From the NCBI RefSeq assembly GCF_900177045.1, contig NZ_LT841358.1, positions 1,017,396 through 1,081,395 of the forward strand: DNA of 64,000 nt. Reading direction: 5' to 3'. Both the position numbers and the translations under genes were made by a program. The notes below the pieces were generated by a model, which saw nothing but the letters and a program-made list of their open reading frames with translations, made no database searches and was not told the origin of the DNA. The DNA is from Candidatus Nitrosotalea okcheonensis. GTDB taxonomy: Archaea; Thermoproteota; Nitrososphaeria; Nitrososphaerales; Nitrosopumilaceae. This document shows positions 26,294-35,191 of this stretch, in pieces; position 1 is the first letter of the stretch, and each line of letters starts with the position of its first letter.

Positions 26294-27256
26294 CTAGCGG
26301 TTATTCTCCGTGGCCTTTTCGTCAATTACTTTACGTAGAAGTGAAATATGGTCAACATTTGTACCGCAGCATCCTCCAATCATTCTCACATTGTGGTATT
26401 GATCCAAAAAATCGGCCATTACGCTTGCCATATCTTTTGGCTCCATCTTGTAGACTGCCCGGCCCCCCTGATTTTCAGGCATTCCAGCATTTGGTACAAC
26501 AAGCAATGGCAAAGAATTTTGCTCGTTTAACCATTGCACACTTGGAATCATTTCAGTAGGACCAGTAGAGCAGTTAAGTCCAAACGCATCAATTCCCATT
26601 TCAGACACTGTAGTATAGGCAGATTGGATGTTTGTGCCAAGAAGCATTTTTCCATACTTGTCTAATGTTACATTTGCAATTATAGGAATCCTCTTGCCAG
26701 TTTTTTTAAATGCGTTATGACATGCCTCAATTGCAAGCTTTACCTCCAGGATATCTTGGCTTGTTTCAATCAACAAGGCATCTACCCCTCCAAGAATAAG
26801 ACCCTCGGCCTGAATTTCAAATGCATCTCGAATCTCATCAAGTTTTATTTGTCCAAGAGATGGATCGTTTGAGCTTGGAAGAAAACCTGTTGGTCCCATT
26901 GAACCGATCACATATCGTGGTTTATCGCTAAATTCTTGTGCCACATCAACAGCAAGTTGTGCTATTTTTTTGTTAAAATCTAATGTCTGGTTTCCATATC
27001 CATACTCATCTAGCTTTAGCTTGTTTGAACCAAACGTATTGGTCTCAATACAGTCTGCTCCAGATTGTAGGTATGAACGGTGGATCTTTTTTATCCATTC
27101 AGGTCTTGTAAACGAGAGTCCATCATTGAATCCATCCTTACCATCCGGAAAGTCATCAGGTTTAGGATTTAGTTTTTGGATCTCAGTACCCATTGCACCA
27201 TCAAGGAGAACAACTTTATCTTTCATCAAAATATCTAGAGGTATTTTTTCAGTCAA
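26294..27256 (-). CDS. metH: Homocysteine S-methyltransferase domain of split MetH
   Basis: The 320-residue barrel has the zinc ligands in GLNCSTGP (about 228) and GGCCGT (about 296), the standard three-Cys site that activates homocysteine. The N-terminus VVLLDGAMGTEIQKL is typical. It is the missing N-terminal module of the downstream B12-dependent MetH and is transcribed first. It is divergent from the MTHFR-like gene, which supplies methyl-folate. Confidence 0.92.
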   Translation of the reverse strand: MTEKIPLDILMKDKVVLLDGAMGTEIQKLNPKPDDFPDGKDGFNDGLSFTRPEWIKKIHRSYLQSGADCIETNTFGSNKLKLDEYGYGNQTLDFNKKIAQLAVDVAQEFSDKPRYVIGSMGPTGFLPSSNDPSLGQIKLDEIRDAFEIQAEGLILGGVDALLIETSQDILEVKLAIEACHNAFKKTGKRIPIIANVTLDKYGKMLLGTNIQSAYTTVSEMGIDAFGLNCSTGPTEMIPSVQWLNEQNSLPLLVVPNAGMPENQGGRAVYKMEPKDMASVMADFLDQYHNVRMIGGCCGTNVDHISLLRKVIDEKATENNR

Positions 27257-27356
27257 TTACAATTCAGTGAGATTATCATCTACTTAATTCTATTTTGTTT
27301 TAACATAATGTAAATTTCCTTCAAAGGTTATAATCAAGTAGTCAGGACAATCAATT

Positions 27357-28112
27357 ATGACCATAATTTATGAAATTAATCCCCCAAAAGTTATTCAAGA
27401 CACCATATTGTCTCATGACCAGCTCTCAGAATCTGTTGAAAGACTAAAGGAGAGAGCTACCAAGATTGGTCAGACAAGTGATGGAATTCATCTAACGGAT
27501 TCAGTCCTCGGAATTCCAAGGGTTTCACCAATTACAGCTGGATTTTTCATACGAAACTCTAACAGCAAGATACGAATCACTGCAAGCATACGTGTTCGTG
27601 ATAGAAATCTTACCTCAATTACGCAGACAATATGTGATGCCATCCTATTGAACCTAAACGGAGTTCTGGTTCTCAAGGGAGATACCCCGCCATCAGGCCC
27701 AAAAGATTCAGGACTAGTTCCAAGTGACATAGTAAAACAGTTTAACGAACAAGGTTTTGGAAAAAGAATTGATATGTTTCTTTCTATCTCAAGTAATCCG
27801 GATTTTGAAAAGATGCACAAAAAAATAGAAGCCCAACCAAAGGGATTCGTCACCCAAGTCATAAGTTCCATCAATCAGGTCACTAGAATGGTTGACATAC
27901 TAAAACCTCAAGGATTCAAGATAATTCCATGTGTGTTGTTATCATCTGAGAAAAACAAGAAATCCGCGCAAATGCTAAATCTTGACTGGTCAGAATACAG
28001 CAAGGATGTTGTAGGATTTGTCAAGCAGATAGACAGAATTGCAGGGAACGTACTAATTAGCTCTCCAAACGACTTTGCAGGTGCGTTGGATCTCTTATAT
28101 AGACTAAGATAA
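27357..28112 (+). CDS. Methylenetetrahydrofolate reductase-like protein
   Basis: The 251-residue protein has MetF-family features: YEINPPK near the N-terminus, the central strand IRITASIRVRDRNLTSI (usual HLTC region), a GVLVLKGDTPPSG motif and a C-terminal PCVLLSS. It is shorter than E. coli MetF. Its position divergent from split metH supports a role in producing methyltetrahydrofolate, with FAD as likely cofactor. The substrate may be a folate or a folate analogue. Confidence 0.8.
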   Translation: MTIIYEINPPKVIQDTILSHDQLSESVERLKERATKIGQTSDGIHLTDSVLGIPRVSPITAGFFIRNSNSKIRITASIRVRDRNLTSITQTICDAILLNLNGVLVLKGDTPPSGPKDSGLVPSDIVKQFNEQGFGKRIDMFLSISSNPDFEKMHKKIEAQPKGFVTQVISSINQVTRMVDILKPQGFKIIPCVLLSSEKNKKSAQMLNLDWSEYSKDVVGFVKQIDRIAGNVLISSPNDFAGALDLLYRLR

Positions 28113-28206
28113 TCAAGCAGACAAAAATTTTCATGCCACAAGTAACAGATGGGAGAATTAAGACCTAGATTAAAATTAAAGATTGACTCTAGATGAATGT
28201 CATCAA

Positions 28207-29259
28207 ATGCAATTGTTTGCCATAGTGTCTGTATTTACAGTACTGATCGGCTTAGGATTTGTTGCTACTCATACTGCATCAGCCAATGTATGGATCCCAG
28301 ATAATGAATTCAAGGGATTTTACGATATAAATGGAACTTATACAGTAATTGGTGCAGTAAAAAATACTGAAGCCAATGCGATAATTCCGACAATCACAAT
28401 CAACATAAAAGATAATGACAAGACCATATCAGAAAAATATATTTTATCAACTGTGAATTCTCAAAAAGATATTCCATTTAATATCAAGATATTTCAAGTT
28501 GAAGGAAAAAATGCAACTTTAGAAAAACCTCAGGTTAGTTTTGTTACGACAGATCACAATTTTAAAGATATTGAAATAATTTATGACAAGACATTAAGAA
28601 AACACTTTGATGGTCATGAGACAGGTTTTATTGTAAATAATGACACTTCTACTGCGTACGGAGTAAGAGTATATGCTGCAATATATGGAAAAGATGGCAA
28701 GTTTTTGGATGTCGGCAAAAGTGTTGAGACAATTGACAAGATAGACCCAGGACAAAAGATTGCATTTTCCATGTACCCAGATCCCCAACATGCATCAATG
28801 ATAAGTTACTATAGCTGCTTTGTAGTTGGAGATGATCCGACAATGCCCGTATCTGTTCTCAAAGACGGCAAACCATACAATTTCACATATTTGACTTCAG
28901 GTTCAGTTACAGATACTAAATTTGACGATTCTACACACAGCATAACCGCAACTGTAAGGTATCCATTTCCAGATACAGGATTTGTGAATTTTATGTTTCC
29001 AGAAGAGACAGGTGGAGAAAAATTTTCAGTGTTATCAAATGGCAAACCAGTGAAATTTGTGCAGAGTAAGGATCCAGACGGATATTGGCATGTGGCATTG
29101 TCACTCCCCCCAAGATCTACATCATATCTTGCAATTTCAGGATTTGACAAATCTGGATCATTACTACCCACAGACGACTCTAGAAATTATCTTTTGGTAA
29201 TAATACCGATTGTAGCTGCTGCAATTAGTATAACGATTTGGAAGAAGAAAAAAGACTAG
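28207..29259 (+). CDS. Exported membrane-anchored protein, unknown function
   Basis: The protein is about 350 residues. Its signal peptide is MQLFAIVSVFTVLIGLGFV with ASA before the mature start. Two to three Ig-like beta domains follow, then a C-terminal transmembrane helix (VIIPIVAAAISITIW) and a KKKKD tail. I prefer the ATG at 28207 because it gives a proper signal peptide; the in-frame TTG at 28183 would add eight residues. It is convergent with the ABC transporter, with seven bases between the stops. Function is unknown. Confidence 0.7.
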   Translation: MQLFAIVSVFTVLIGLGFVATHTASANVWIPDNEFKGFYDINGTYTVIGAVKNTEANAIIPTITINIKDNDKTISEKYILSTVNSQKDIPFNIKIFQVEGKNATLEKPQVSFVTTDHNFKDIEIIYDKTLRKHFDGHETGFIVNNDTSTAYGVRVYAAIYGKDGKFLDVGKSVETIDKIDPGQKIAFSMYPDPQHASMISYYSCFVVGDDPTMPVSVLKDGKPYNFTYLTSGSVTDTKFDDSTHSITATVRYPFPDTGFVNFMFPEETGGEKFSVLSNGKPVKFVQSKDPDGYWHVALSLPPRSTSYLAISGFDKSGSLLPTDDSRNYLLVIIPIVAAAISITIWKKKKD

Positions 29260-29266
29260 AAAAAAA

Positions 29267-30028
29267 TTATTTAGACAGTCCCCAGCGTGCCAGAATTTTT
29301 GCTTCAATTTTTTTAAATACAAATCCATCAACTAGAATTCCAATGATCATTATAATGACAAGTATGCCAGATACTTGAGATATGTTATTGTCATGTTTTC
29401 CTGTATTTAGTAAAAATCCTAGTCCGGCTATAGAAAATATGATTTCAGCTGCAATAACACCTCTCCAGGCATAAGCCCATCCTTGTTTGAAACCAGATAT
29501 CAGATATGGAAGGGCTGCGGGAATCATAACATTTGTAACAAGTTGCAATCCACTAGCCCCCATATTTCTAGCCGCTGCGATATATGTAGGAGGAATATTT
29601 TTGATTCCAGAATGAGTATTAATAGAAATTGCAAATAGAGCACCTGCAACAGTAACAAATATCACACCTGCATCAGTTGGACCAAACCATAAAAGAGCAA
29701 GAGGTACCCAAGCAACAGAAGGAATTGATTGTAAACCTAGTATGAGAGACCCCATGGTTTGATTAGCTGTTTCCACCTTAGCCATGAATATTCCAATAAT
29801 CATGCCACCAATGATTGCAATAATCAATCCAGTTACAAGCCTCCACATACTATTTGCAACTGCGTACAGTAGACTTCCATCAGATGCTTCTTTTACCAAT
29901 GTCTGTCCCACTTGTATTGGAGAAGGCAAGGATTGTTCTGGTACTACATGAGTCAAAAATACAATCTGCCACACTGTAGCAATTCCGACATAGAACAAAA
30001 TTTGTTTATGGAGAGTTTTTATTTTCAT
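29267..30028 (-). CDS. ABC importer permease, SsuC/TauC/NrtB family
   Basis: The 253-residue membrane protein has about six helices and the EAA loop typical of binding-protein-dependent importers (NIPPTYIAAARNMGASGLQL). The family moves nitrate, sulfonates, taurine, cyanate or thiamine precursors. It overlaps the ATPase gene by four bases. No substrate-binding protein is encoded next to it, so the substrate cannot be named. Confidence 0.88.
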   Translation of the reverse strand: MKIKTLHKQILFYVGIATVWQIVFLTHVVPEQSLPSPIQVGQTLVKEASDGSLLYAVANSMWRLVTGLIIAIIGGMIIGIFMAKVETANQTMGSLILGLQSIPSVAWVPLALLWFGPTDAGVIFVTVAGALFAISINTHSGIKNIPPTYIAAARNMGASGLQLVTNVMIPAALPYLISGFKQGWAYAWRGVIAAEIIFSIAGLGFLLNTGKHDNNISQVSGILVIIMIIGILVDGFVFKKIEAKILARWGLSK

Positions 30029-30801
30029 TTGGAATCATCTTTTGATCTTGCAATGACTTCACTTTTTAATTCGTCAAGAATTTGATGATAGTATTTTTGG
30101 AGATTCTCATCTTCTGCAAGTCGTGGTCTTCTATAATCAATTACAATCTCTTTTTTAATTTTTGATGGTCGGTTCTTGAATACCTCAACCTTGTTGCCAA
30201 GTATTACAGACTCTGAAATATTGTGTGTAACAAATATGATTGTCTTTTTAGTTCTCTCCCAGATCAATTGCAATTCAACAAGCAACAAGTCCCTTGTTTG
30301 AGAGTCAAGTGCTGCAAAAGGCTCATCCATCAAAAGAATTTCAGGATCCATTGCAAGCGCTCTGGCTATTGCAACACGTTGTTTCATCCCAGTTGATAAT
30401 TGATACGTATACGAATCTGCAAATTTTGTAAGCTGCATCATGTCAAGATACCTCTGAGATATTTCTCTGCGCTCATCTTTTGGGATTCCTGCCATCTTTA
30501 ATCCAAATTCTACATTGTCAATGACTTTGAGCCATGGAAAAAGCGCACCTTCCTGAAAGACCATCGTCCTATCAGGACCTGGTTCTGATATAGGAGTTCC
30601 ATTTAGTAAGATCTCTCCCGAATCTGGTTTTTCAAGACCTGCTACAATATTCAAGAATGTAGATTTTCCACATCCAGACGGACCTACTATGCAGACGAAA
30701 TCTCCTTCCTCGACATTTAGATTTATACCATCTAATGCAACTACAGAGTTCCCATTATGATCAAAATGTTTTACAATATTGTTGGCTTGAAGTTTAGTCA
30801 T
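30025..30801 (-). CDS. ABC importer ATPase, SsuB/TauB/NrtD family
   Basis: The 258-residue ATPase contains Walker A (GPSGCGKST, about 40), Q-loop, signature LSTGMKQRV (Thr in place of the usual Gly), Walker B (ILLMDEP) and the switch His (FVTHNISES). It energises the permease encoded directly downstream. Its ATG overlaps the stop of a 24-codon upstream ORF. The Leu-Ser-Thr-Gly signature is a minor variation. Confidence 0.9.
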   Translation of the reverse strand: MTKLQANNIVKHFDHNGNSVVALDGINLNVEEGDFVCIVGPSGCGKSTFLNIVAGLEKPDSGEILLNGTPISEPGPDRTMVFQEGALFPWLKVIDNVEFGLKMAGIPKDERREISQRYLDMMQLTKFADSYTYQLSTGMKQRVAIARALAMDPEILLMDEPFAALDSQTRDLLLVELQLIWERTKKTIIFVTHNISESVILGNKVEVFKNRPSKIKKEIVIDYRRPRLAEDENLQKYYHQILDELKSEVIARSKDDSK

Positions 30802-30872
30802 GATTTCAAGTCCCTTGTGTCCATTACTGAAACAGTTGAAACTAATACCGCAATACCATGTATGATTTTCAT
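30798..30872 (-). CDS. 24-aa upstream ORF coupled to ABC ATPase
   Basis: An ATG frame of 24 codons starts with a signal-like MKIIHGIAVLVSTVSV and ends DLKS, with its TGA overlapping the ATPase start as ATGA. A TATA-like AAATATTATA lies about 25 bases before its ATG, so the mRNA may begin at this codon. It could be a leader peptide, or the leftover signal peptide of a deleted substrate-binding protein. No homologue is recognised. Confidence 0.4.
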   Translation of the reverse strand: MKIIHGIAVLVSTVSVMDTRDLKS

Positions 30873-31042
30873 ATAACGTCGTTATAATATTTATCTTAAA
30901 TAGTGATCGAATTTTAGCTTGGACTAACTTGTTTTATCTCATACAACAAAAAACCAATTTTGTGATTTTTTTCAAAACAAAAAACTAGATCGAGTGCTGA
31001 TCATAAAAGATAAATGCTAATTTATGATCACAGAAAATCTCT

Positions 31043-32233
31043 ATGATGAAAGGAAAAGCAGTTCTAGCTTTCTCTGGAGGACTTGATACTTCGGTTGTGA
31101 TAAAATATCTCCAAGACAAACACAATCTTGATGTTATTACAGTCACAGTAGATGTAGGCCAAGAAGATAACCTCAAAAAGATTTCAGCCAAGGCGAAAAG
31201 TCTTGGAGTTTTAAAACATTACAACATTGATGCGCGACAAGAGTTTGTAGACAGTTTTATTTTTTCAGCCATCAAGGCAAACGCTTTGTACCAAAAAAAA
31301 TATTGCCTTGCAACTGCACTTGCACGCCCATTGATTGCACAAAAAGTAGTAGAAGTTGCAGAAAAAGAAGGCGCATCAGCACTTGCACATGGTTGTACAG
31401 GAAAAGGAAATGATCAAGTAAGATTTGATGTCACGTATCGTTCAGGCTCTAATCTTCCAATCATTGCACCAATACGTGATCTCAATCTCACGCGAGATGT
31501 CGAATTGAAATATGCACAAAAACACAGCATACCAATCGATACCACAGCAAAAAGATTCAGTATTGATCAAAACTTGTGGGGAAGGGCAATTGAAGGTGGT
31601 GATATGGAAGACGCATTTTCAGAGCCACCTGATGATGCATTTATCTGGGTCAAGACAAAAAATTTGCCAGAGAAACCACAATATTTAGAAATAAAATTTG
31701 AAAATGGAATACCCATCACAGCAGATGGGAAGCGTATGAAATCAATTGAACTAATCAAATACATCAACAAAAAAGCAGGCGCAAACGGAATAGGGATTGT
31801 AGACCACATCGAAGACAGAACAGTAGGCATAAAATCAAGGGAAGTCTACGAGACACCTGGTGCCACATGCATTATTGAGGCACATACTGATCTTGAAAAA
31901 ATGGTTTTGACAAAACACGAATTAAAGTTCAAGGCCATGGTTGATGCGGAATGGTCGTGGCTTGCATATTCTGGACTGTGGCAAGATCCACTAAAGTCAG
32001 ATTTAGATATGTTTATCAATGCTACACAAAAGAGGGTTAGCGGAACTGTCAAGCTCAAAATGTTCAAAGGAAGTCTCAGAGTTGTTGGAAGAAAATCAGA
32101 ATATTCATTGTATAGCCATGATCTGGCAACATATGGAGCTGGTTCAACTTTCGATCAGACTCTTGGAAAAGGATTCGTTGAGCTATGGGGACTTCAATCA
32201 ACAGAAGCTAATAAATTACTAAAAAAGAGGTGA
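31043..32233 (+). CDS. argG: Argininosuccinate synthase
   Basis: The 396-residue enzyme ligates citrulline and aspartate using ATP. The PP-loop ATP motif is AFSGGLDTSV (about 9-18). The ALAHGCTGKGNDQVRF and DRTVGIKSREVYETPG motifs are diagnostic. The first of two tandem ATGs is taken. It starts the amino-acid biosynthesis block, directly followed by a LysW gene, which links this module to arginine. Confidence 0.95.
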   Translation: MMKGKAVLAFSGGLDTSVVIKYLQDKHNLDVITVTVDVGQEDNLKKISAKAKSLGVLKHYNIDARQEFVDSFIFSAIKANALYQKKYCLATALARPLIAQKVVEVAEKEGASALAHGCTGKGNDQVRFDVTYRSGSNLPIIAPIRDLNLTRDVELKYAQKHSIPIDTTAKRFSIDQNLWGRAIEGGDMEDAFSEPPDDAFIWVKTKNLPEKPQYLEIKFENGIPITADGKRMKSIELIKYINKKAGANGIGIVDHIEDRTVGIKSREVYETPGATCIIEAHTDLEKMVLTKHELKFKAMVDAEWSWLAYSGLWQDPLKSDLDMFINATQKRVSGTVKLKMFKGSLRVVGRKSEYSLYSHDLATYGAGSTFDQTLGKGFVELWGLQSTEANKLLKKR

Positions 32234-32244
32234 ATGATCAAAGA

Positions 32245-32412
32245 ATGAATTGTCCAGAATGTGATGCAATAATAAAAATTCCAGATGACGCAAGCATTGG
32301 GGAGATAGTCTCATGTCCTGATTGTGGGGCAGATTTTGAGATTGCTTCTAAGAACGGTGGTGTATGTGAATTAAAGCATGCTGAGAAAGTTGGCGAAGAT
32401 TGGGGAGAGTAA
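32245..32412 (+). CDS. lysW: LysW-type amino-group carrier protein 1
   Basis: The carrier is about 55 residues with two zinc knuckles (CPEC and CPDC) and the C-terminal EDWGE. The terminal Glu is the residue to which the alpha-amino group of glutamate or 2-aminoadipate is attached, which protects it during biosynthesis. The ATG at 32245 (MNCPEC) matches the second copy; a GTG five codons earlier overlaps argG. Next to argG and an ArgX-like ligase, it probably serves arginine synthesis, and perhaps both pathways. Confidence 0.94.
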   Translation: MNCPECDAIIKIPDDASIGEIVSCPDCGADFEIASKNGGVCELKHAEKVGEDWGE

Positions 32413-33270
32413 ATGCCCAAAGTTCGAATCGTGTTCGATAGAGTAAGACTGGAGGAGAAGATGCTTGAACAAAAAGCAATAGAGCTTGGACACGATACGA
32501 AGATGATCGATGCTAAAACTACTCAATTTACCACTGAAAGTAAAAAAAATAATTATGACTTCGGAGATGTTGTTTTAGAAAGATGCGTCAGTTATTTTCG
32601 TGGTCTTCATTTTACAGCAGCCTTGGAGTTTTTAGACATACCAGTAATTAACAGGACGGAAGTTGCAAACAATTGCGGAAACAAGATGTTAACATCATTG
32701 TTGTTAAAAAAACACAACGTACCCACTCCAAAAACATACTTTACATTTTCATCTGAGGCTGCAATAGAGACATTGGAAAAAGATGGTTATCCCCTTGTGA
32801 TAAAGCCAATCATAGGAAGTTGGGGAAGAGGTGTCGTGCCCCTTAGAAACAGAGAAACTGCAGATGCAATAATAGAGGTAAGAGAACTAAATGACGGACC
32901 ATTGGACAGGATTTACTATTTACAAGAAGTTGTGGAACGTCCCCCAAGAGACATACGAGCCATATCAGTTGGAGATCAACTGATCGCGGCAATGTACAGA
33001 ACATCCACAGGTGGCTTTAAGACAAACATTGCCCTTGGTGCAGAGCCAATTGCATGTGAAATTACAAAGGAATTAGAAGACATTTGTATGAAGGCATCCA
33101 AAGCAGTAGGAGGCGGAATATTGGGAATCGATGTGATGGAAGACGAAAAACGCGGATTTGTAGTACATGAAGTAAATAACACAGTAGAGTTCAAGGGGCT
33201 TGCGAAAGTTGCCAAAAGAAACATACCAAAAGAAATGATCGACTATGCAATAAGTTACGCCAAGCGATAA
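32413..33270 (+). CDS. argX: LysW-amino acid ligase, ArgX-like (RimK family)
   Basis: The 285-residue ATP-grasp ligase attaches an amino acid to the LysW C-terminus. ATP-grasp features are PLVIKPIIGSWGRGV, QEVVERPPRDIRAI and VVHEVNNTVEFKG. ATG follows the LysW stop with no gap. Its substrate-side motif (VEFKGLAKV) differs from the second copy (TEYKNTVRVTG), which looks closer to bacterial LysX. With argG beside it, I infer glutamate as substrate (ArgX). Confidence 0.85.
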   Translation: MPKVRIVFDRVRLEEKMLEQKAIELGHDTKMIDAKTTQFTTESKKNNYDFGDVVLERCVSYFRGLHFTAALEFLDIPVINRTEVANNCGNKMLTSLLLKKHNVPTPKTYFTFSSEAAIETLEKDGYPLVIKPIIGSWGRGVVPLRNRETADAIIEVRELNDGPLDRIYYLQEVVERPPRDIRAISVGDQLIAAMYRTSTGGFKTNIALGAEPIACEITKELEDICMKASKAVGGGILGIDVMEDEKRGFVVHEVNNTVEFKGLAKVAKRNIPKEMIDYAISYAKR

Positions 33271-33333
33271 ATTTCAAATGTTGAAAAAAATTTTAGAGTT
33301 TAAATTATACTATATTATGGTAGGAGAGTATCG

Positions 33334-34386
33334 ATGAAAGTAGGTGTAGTAGGGGCATCAGGGTATGTCGGCGGAGAAATTCTTAGACTACTTGTAAGCC
33401 ACCCACATGCAGAAATTTCAATGGTAACTTCAAGACAATATGTTGGAGAGTATATTTCCAGAATCCAACCAAGTTTGAAGGGATTTACAGACTTGACATT
33501 TTCAGAACTTGATTATGATAAACTAACAGACAAGTGTGATCTGGTGTTTACTGCAGTACCACATGGAACTGCAGTAGATATTGTAAAAGCACTCTATGAC
33601 AGAGGAATGAAAGTAATTGATCTTAGTGCAGACTATAGATTGCACAATCCTGCAGATTATGACAAGTGGTACGGTTGGCAGCATCCACATCCAGAATTGC
33701 TAGAAAAATCAGTCTTTGGAGTACCAGAACTTCATAGAGAAGAGATAAAAAAATCACAGATTGTATCATGTCCAGGATGTATGGCAGTAACATCAATTCT
33801 TGGATTATATCCATTGATCAAAAAGAACATTATCGATACAGAACACATTGTGGTTGATTCAAAAATCGGTTCATCTGGTGCAGGTGCAGGAACTGTTTCA
33901 GGTACACACCATGCAATGAGATCAGGTGTAATCAGACCATACAAACCAGCAAAACACAGACATACAGGAGAAATAGAGCAAGAGCTAAGCCAAGCAGCTG
34001 GAACCAAGATCAAGGTATCAATGAGCCCACATGCAGTAGACATTGTAAGAGGAATTCTTTGTACAAACCACGTCTTTCTTAAGCAACCAGTAACTGAAAT
34101 GGATCTGTGGAAGATGTATCGTGAACAATATCAAAATGAAAAATTCGTCAGATTAATCCGTGACAAGAAAGGATTTTACAAATTCCCAGATCCAAAGTTT
34201 GTTGTCGGTTCAAACTTTTGTGATGTGGGATTTGATATTGATGAAGACAACAACAGACTGGTAGTTCTTTCAGCATCAGATAACCTCATGAAGGGTGCAG
34301 CAGGCTCTGCCATCCAAAACATGAATGTCATGGCAGGATTCAACGAGATGGAAGGAATCGCATATACTCCGCTAACTCCTGTGTAA
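33334..34386 (+). CDS. lysY: LysW-acyl phosphate reductase (LysY/ArgC)
   Basis: The 350-residue NADPH-dependent reductase has an N-terminal Rossmann GVVGASGYVGGEILRLL. The catalytic Cys lies in VSCPGCMAVTS (about 148) and a His in SPHAVDIVRG. It reduces LysW-bound glutamyl- or aminoadipyl-phosphate to the semialdehyde. One copy is present, so it is expected to serve both pathways. A short AUG-UGA overlap upstream contains GGAGAG, a possible ribosome site. Confidence 0.92.
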   Translation: MKVGVVGASGYVGGEILRLLVSHPHAEISMVTSRQYVGEYISRIQPSLKGFTDLTFSELDYDKLTDKCDLVFTAVPHGTAVDIVKALYDRGMKVIDLSADYRLHNPADYDKWYGWQHPHPELLEKSVFGVPELHREEIKKSQIVSCPGCMAVTSILGLYPLIKKNIIDTEHIVVDSKIGSSGAGAGTVSGTHHAMRSGVIRPYKPAKHRHTGEIEQELSQAAGTKIKVSMSPHAVDIVRGILCTNHVFLKQPVTEMDLWKMYREQYQNEKFVRLIRDKKGFYKFPDPKFVVGSNFCDVGFDIDEDNNRLVVLSASDNLMKGAAGSAIQNMNVMAGFNEMEGIAYTPLTPV

Positions 34387-34390
34387 AAAA

Positions 34391-35191
34391 ATGATTACAA
34401 TTAAGATAGGAGGAAGTGTGGTAGACGGTCTTCATCCCACTACAATAGCAGATATAAAAAAAGTCTCAGAGAATGAAAAACTCATTTTGGTGCACGGCGG
34501 AGGAAAAGAGGTAACTAAAATTTCAGAAGCATTGGGAAAAGAGCAGAAATTTATTGTGTCCCCAGGAGGAATCAAGAGTAGATTTACCGACAAAGAGACT
34601 GTAGAGATATTTACCATGGTTATGTCAGGAAAAATAAACAAATTGATTGTAGGCATGCTCCAAAAATATGGAATCAATGCTGTCGGCCTCTCTGGAATAG
34701 ACGGCAAGATAATCCAAGCTGAACGAAAAAAGAAATTAATTGTGATGAATGAGAAGGGTCGCAAGATGGTAATAGATGGTGGTTATACTGGAAAAATACA
34801 AAATATCAATACAGGATTGATTCATTCCATATTAGACCAAGGATATGTTCCAGTGATATCTCCCATCGCAATAAGTGAAGAGAGTGATTTTCTCAATGTT
34901 GATGGGGACAGGGCAGCTGCATATGTAGCAGGCAAGATGCAGTCAGATAAGATATTATTTCTTACAAATGTAGATGGTTTGCTCATGGAAGAAAGGCTGG
35001 TTGAAAAACTGTCATTGGCAGAGGCAAAAGAGATGCTACCAAAGATTGGATTTGGCATGGAAAAAAAGATTCTTGCTGCAACAGAAGCATTAGAAATGGG
35101 CGTCAAGGAAGCACTTGTTGCAAACGGTAAAAAGGAAAACCCAATATCAGCGGCAATTGCTCATCATAACTGTACGGTGATATCAAGATGA
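34391..35191 (+). CDS. lysZ: LysW-aminoadipate/glutamate kinase (LysZ/ArgB)
   Basis: The 266-residue amino-acid kinase starts IKIGGSVVDG, has the GGGKEVTKISEALG substrate loop (HGGGKE) and a nucleotide-binding FLTNVDGLLMEERLVEKL. It phosphorylates the side-chain carboxylate of the LysW-bound amino acid. It overlaps the downstream aminotransferase by four bases. Shared by the lysine and arginine routes. Confidence 0.92.
   Translation: MITIKIGGSVVDGLHPTTIADIKKVSENEKLILVHGGGKEVTKISEALGKEQKFIVSPGGIKSRFTDKETVEIFTMVMSGKINKLIVGMLQKYGINAVGLSGIDGKIIQAERKKKLIVMNEKGRKMVIDGGYTGKIQNINTGLIHSILDQGYVPVISPIAISEESDFLNVDGDRAAAYVAGKMQSDKILFLTNVDGLLMEERLVEKLSLAEAKEMLPKIGFGMEKKILAATEALEMGVKEALVANGKKENPISAAIAHHNCTVISR

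Noticed and set aside
33317-33337. Six-codon ORF overlapping the lysY start
   Set aside because: Too short to treat as a gene; the GGAGAG is more simply a ribosome-binding site.
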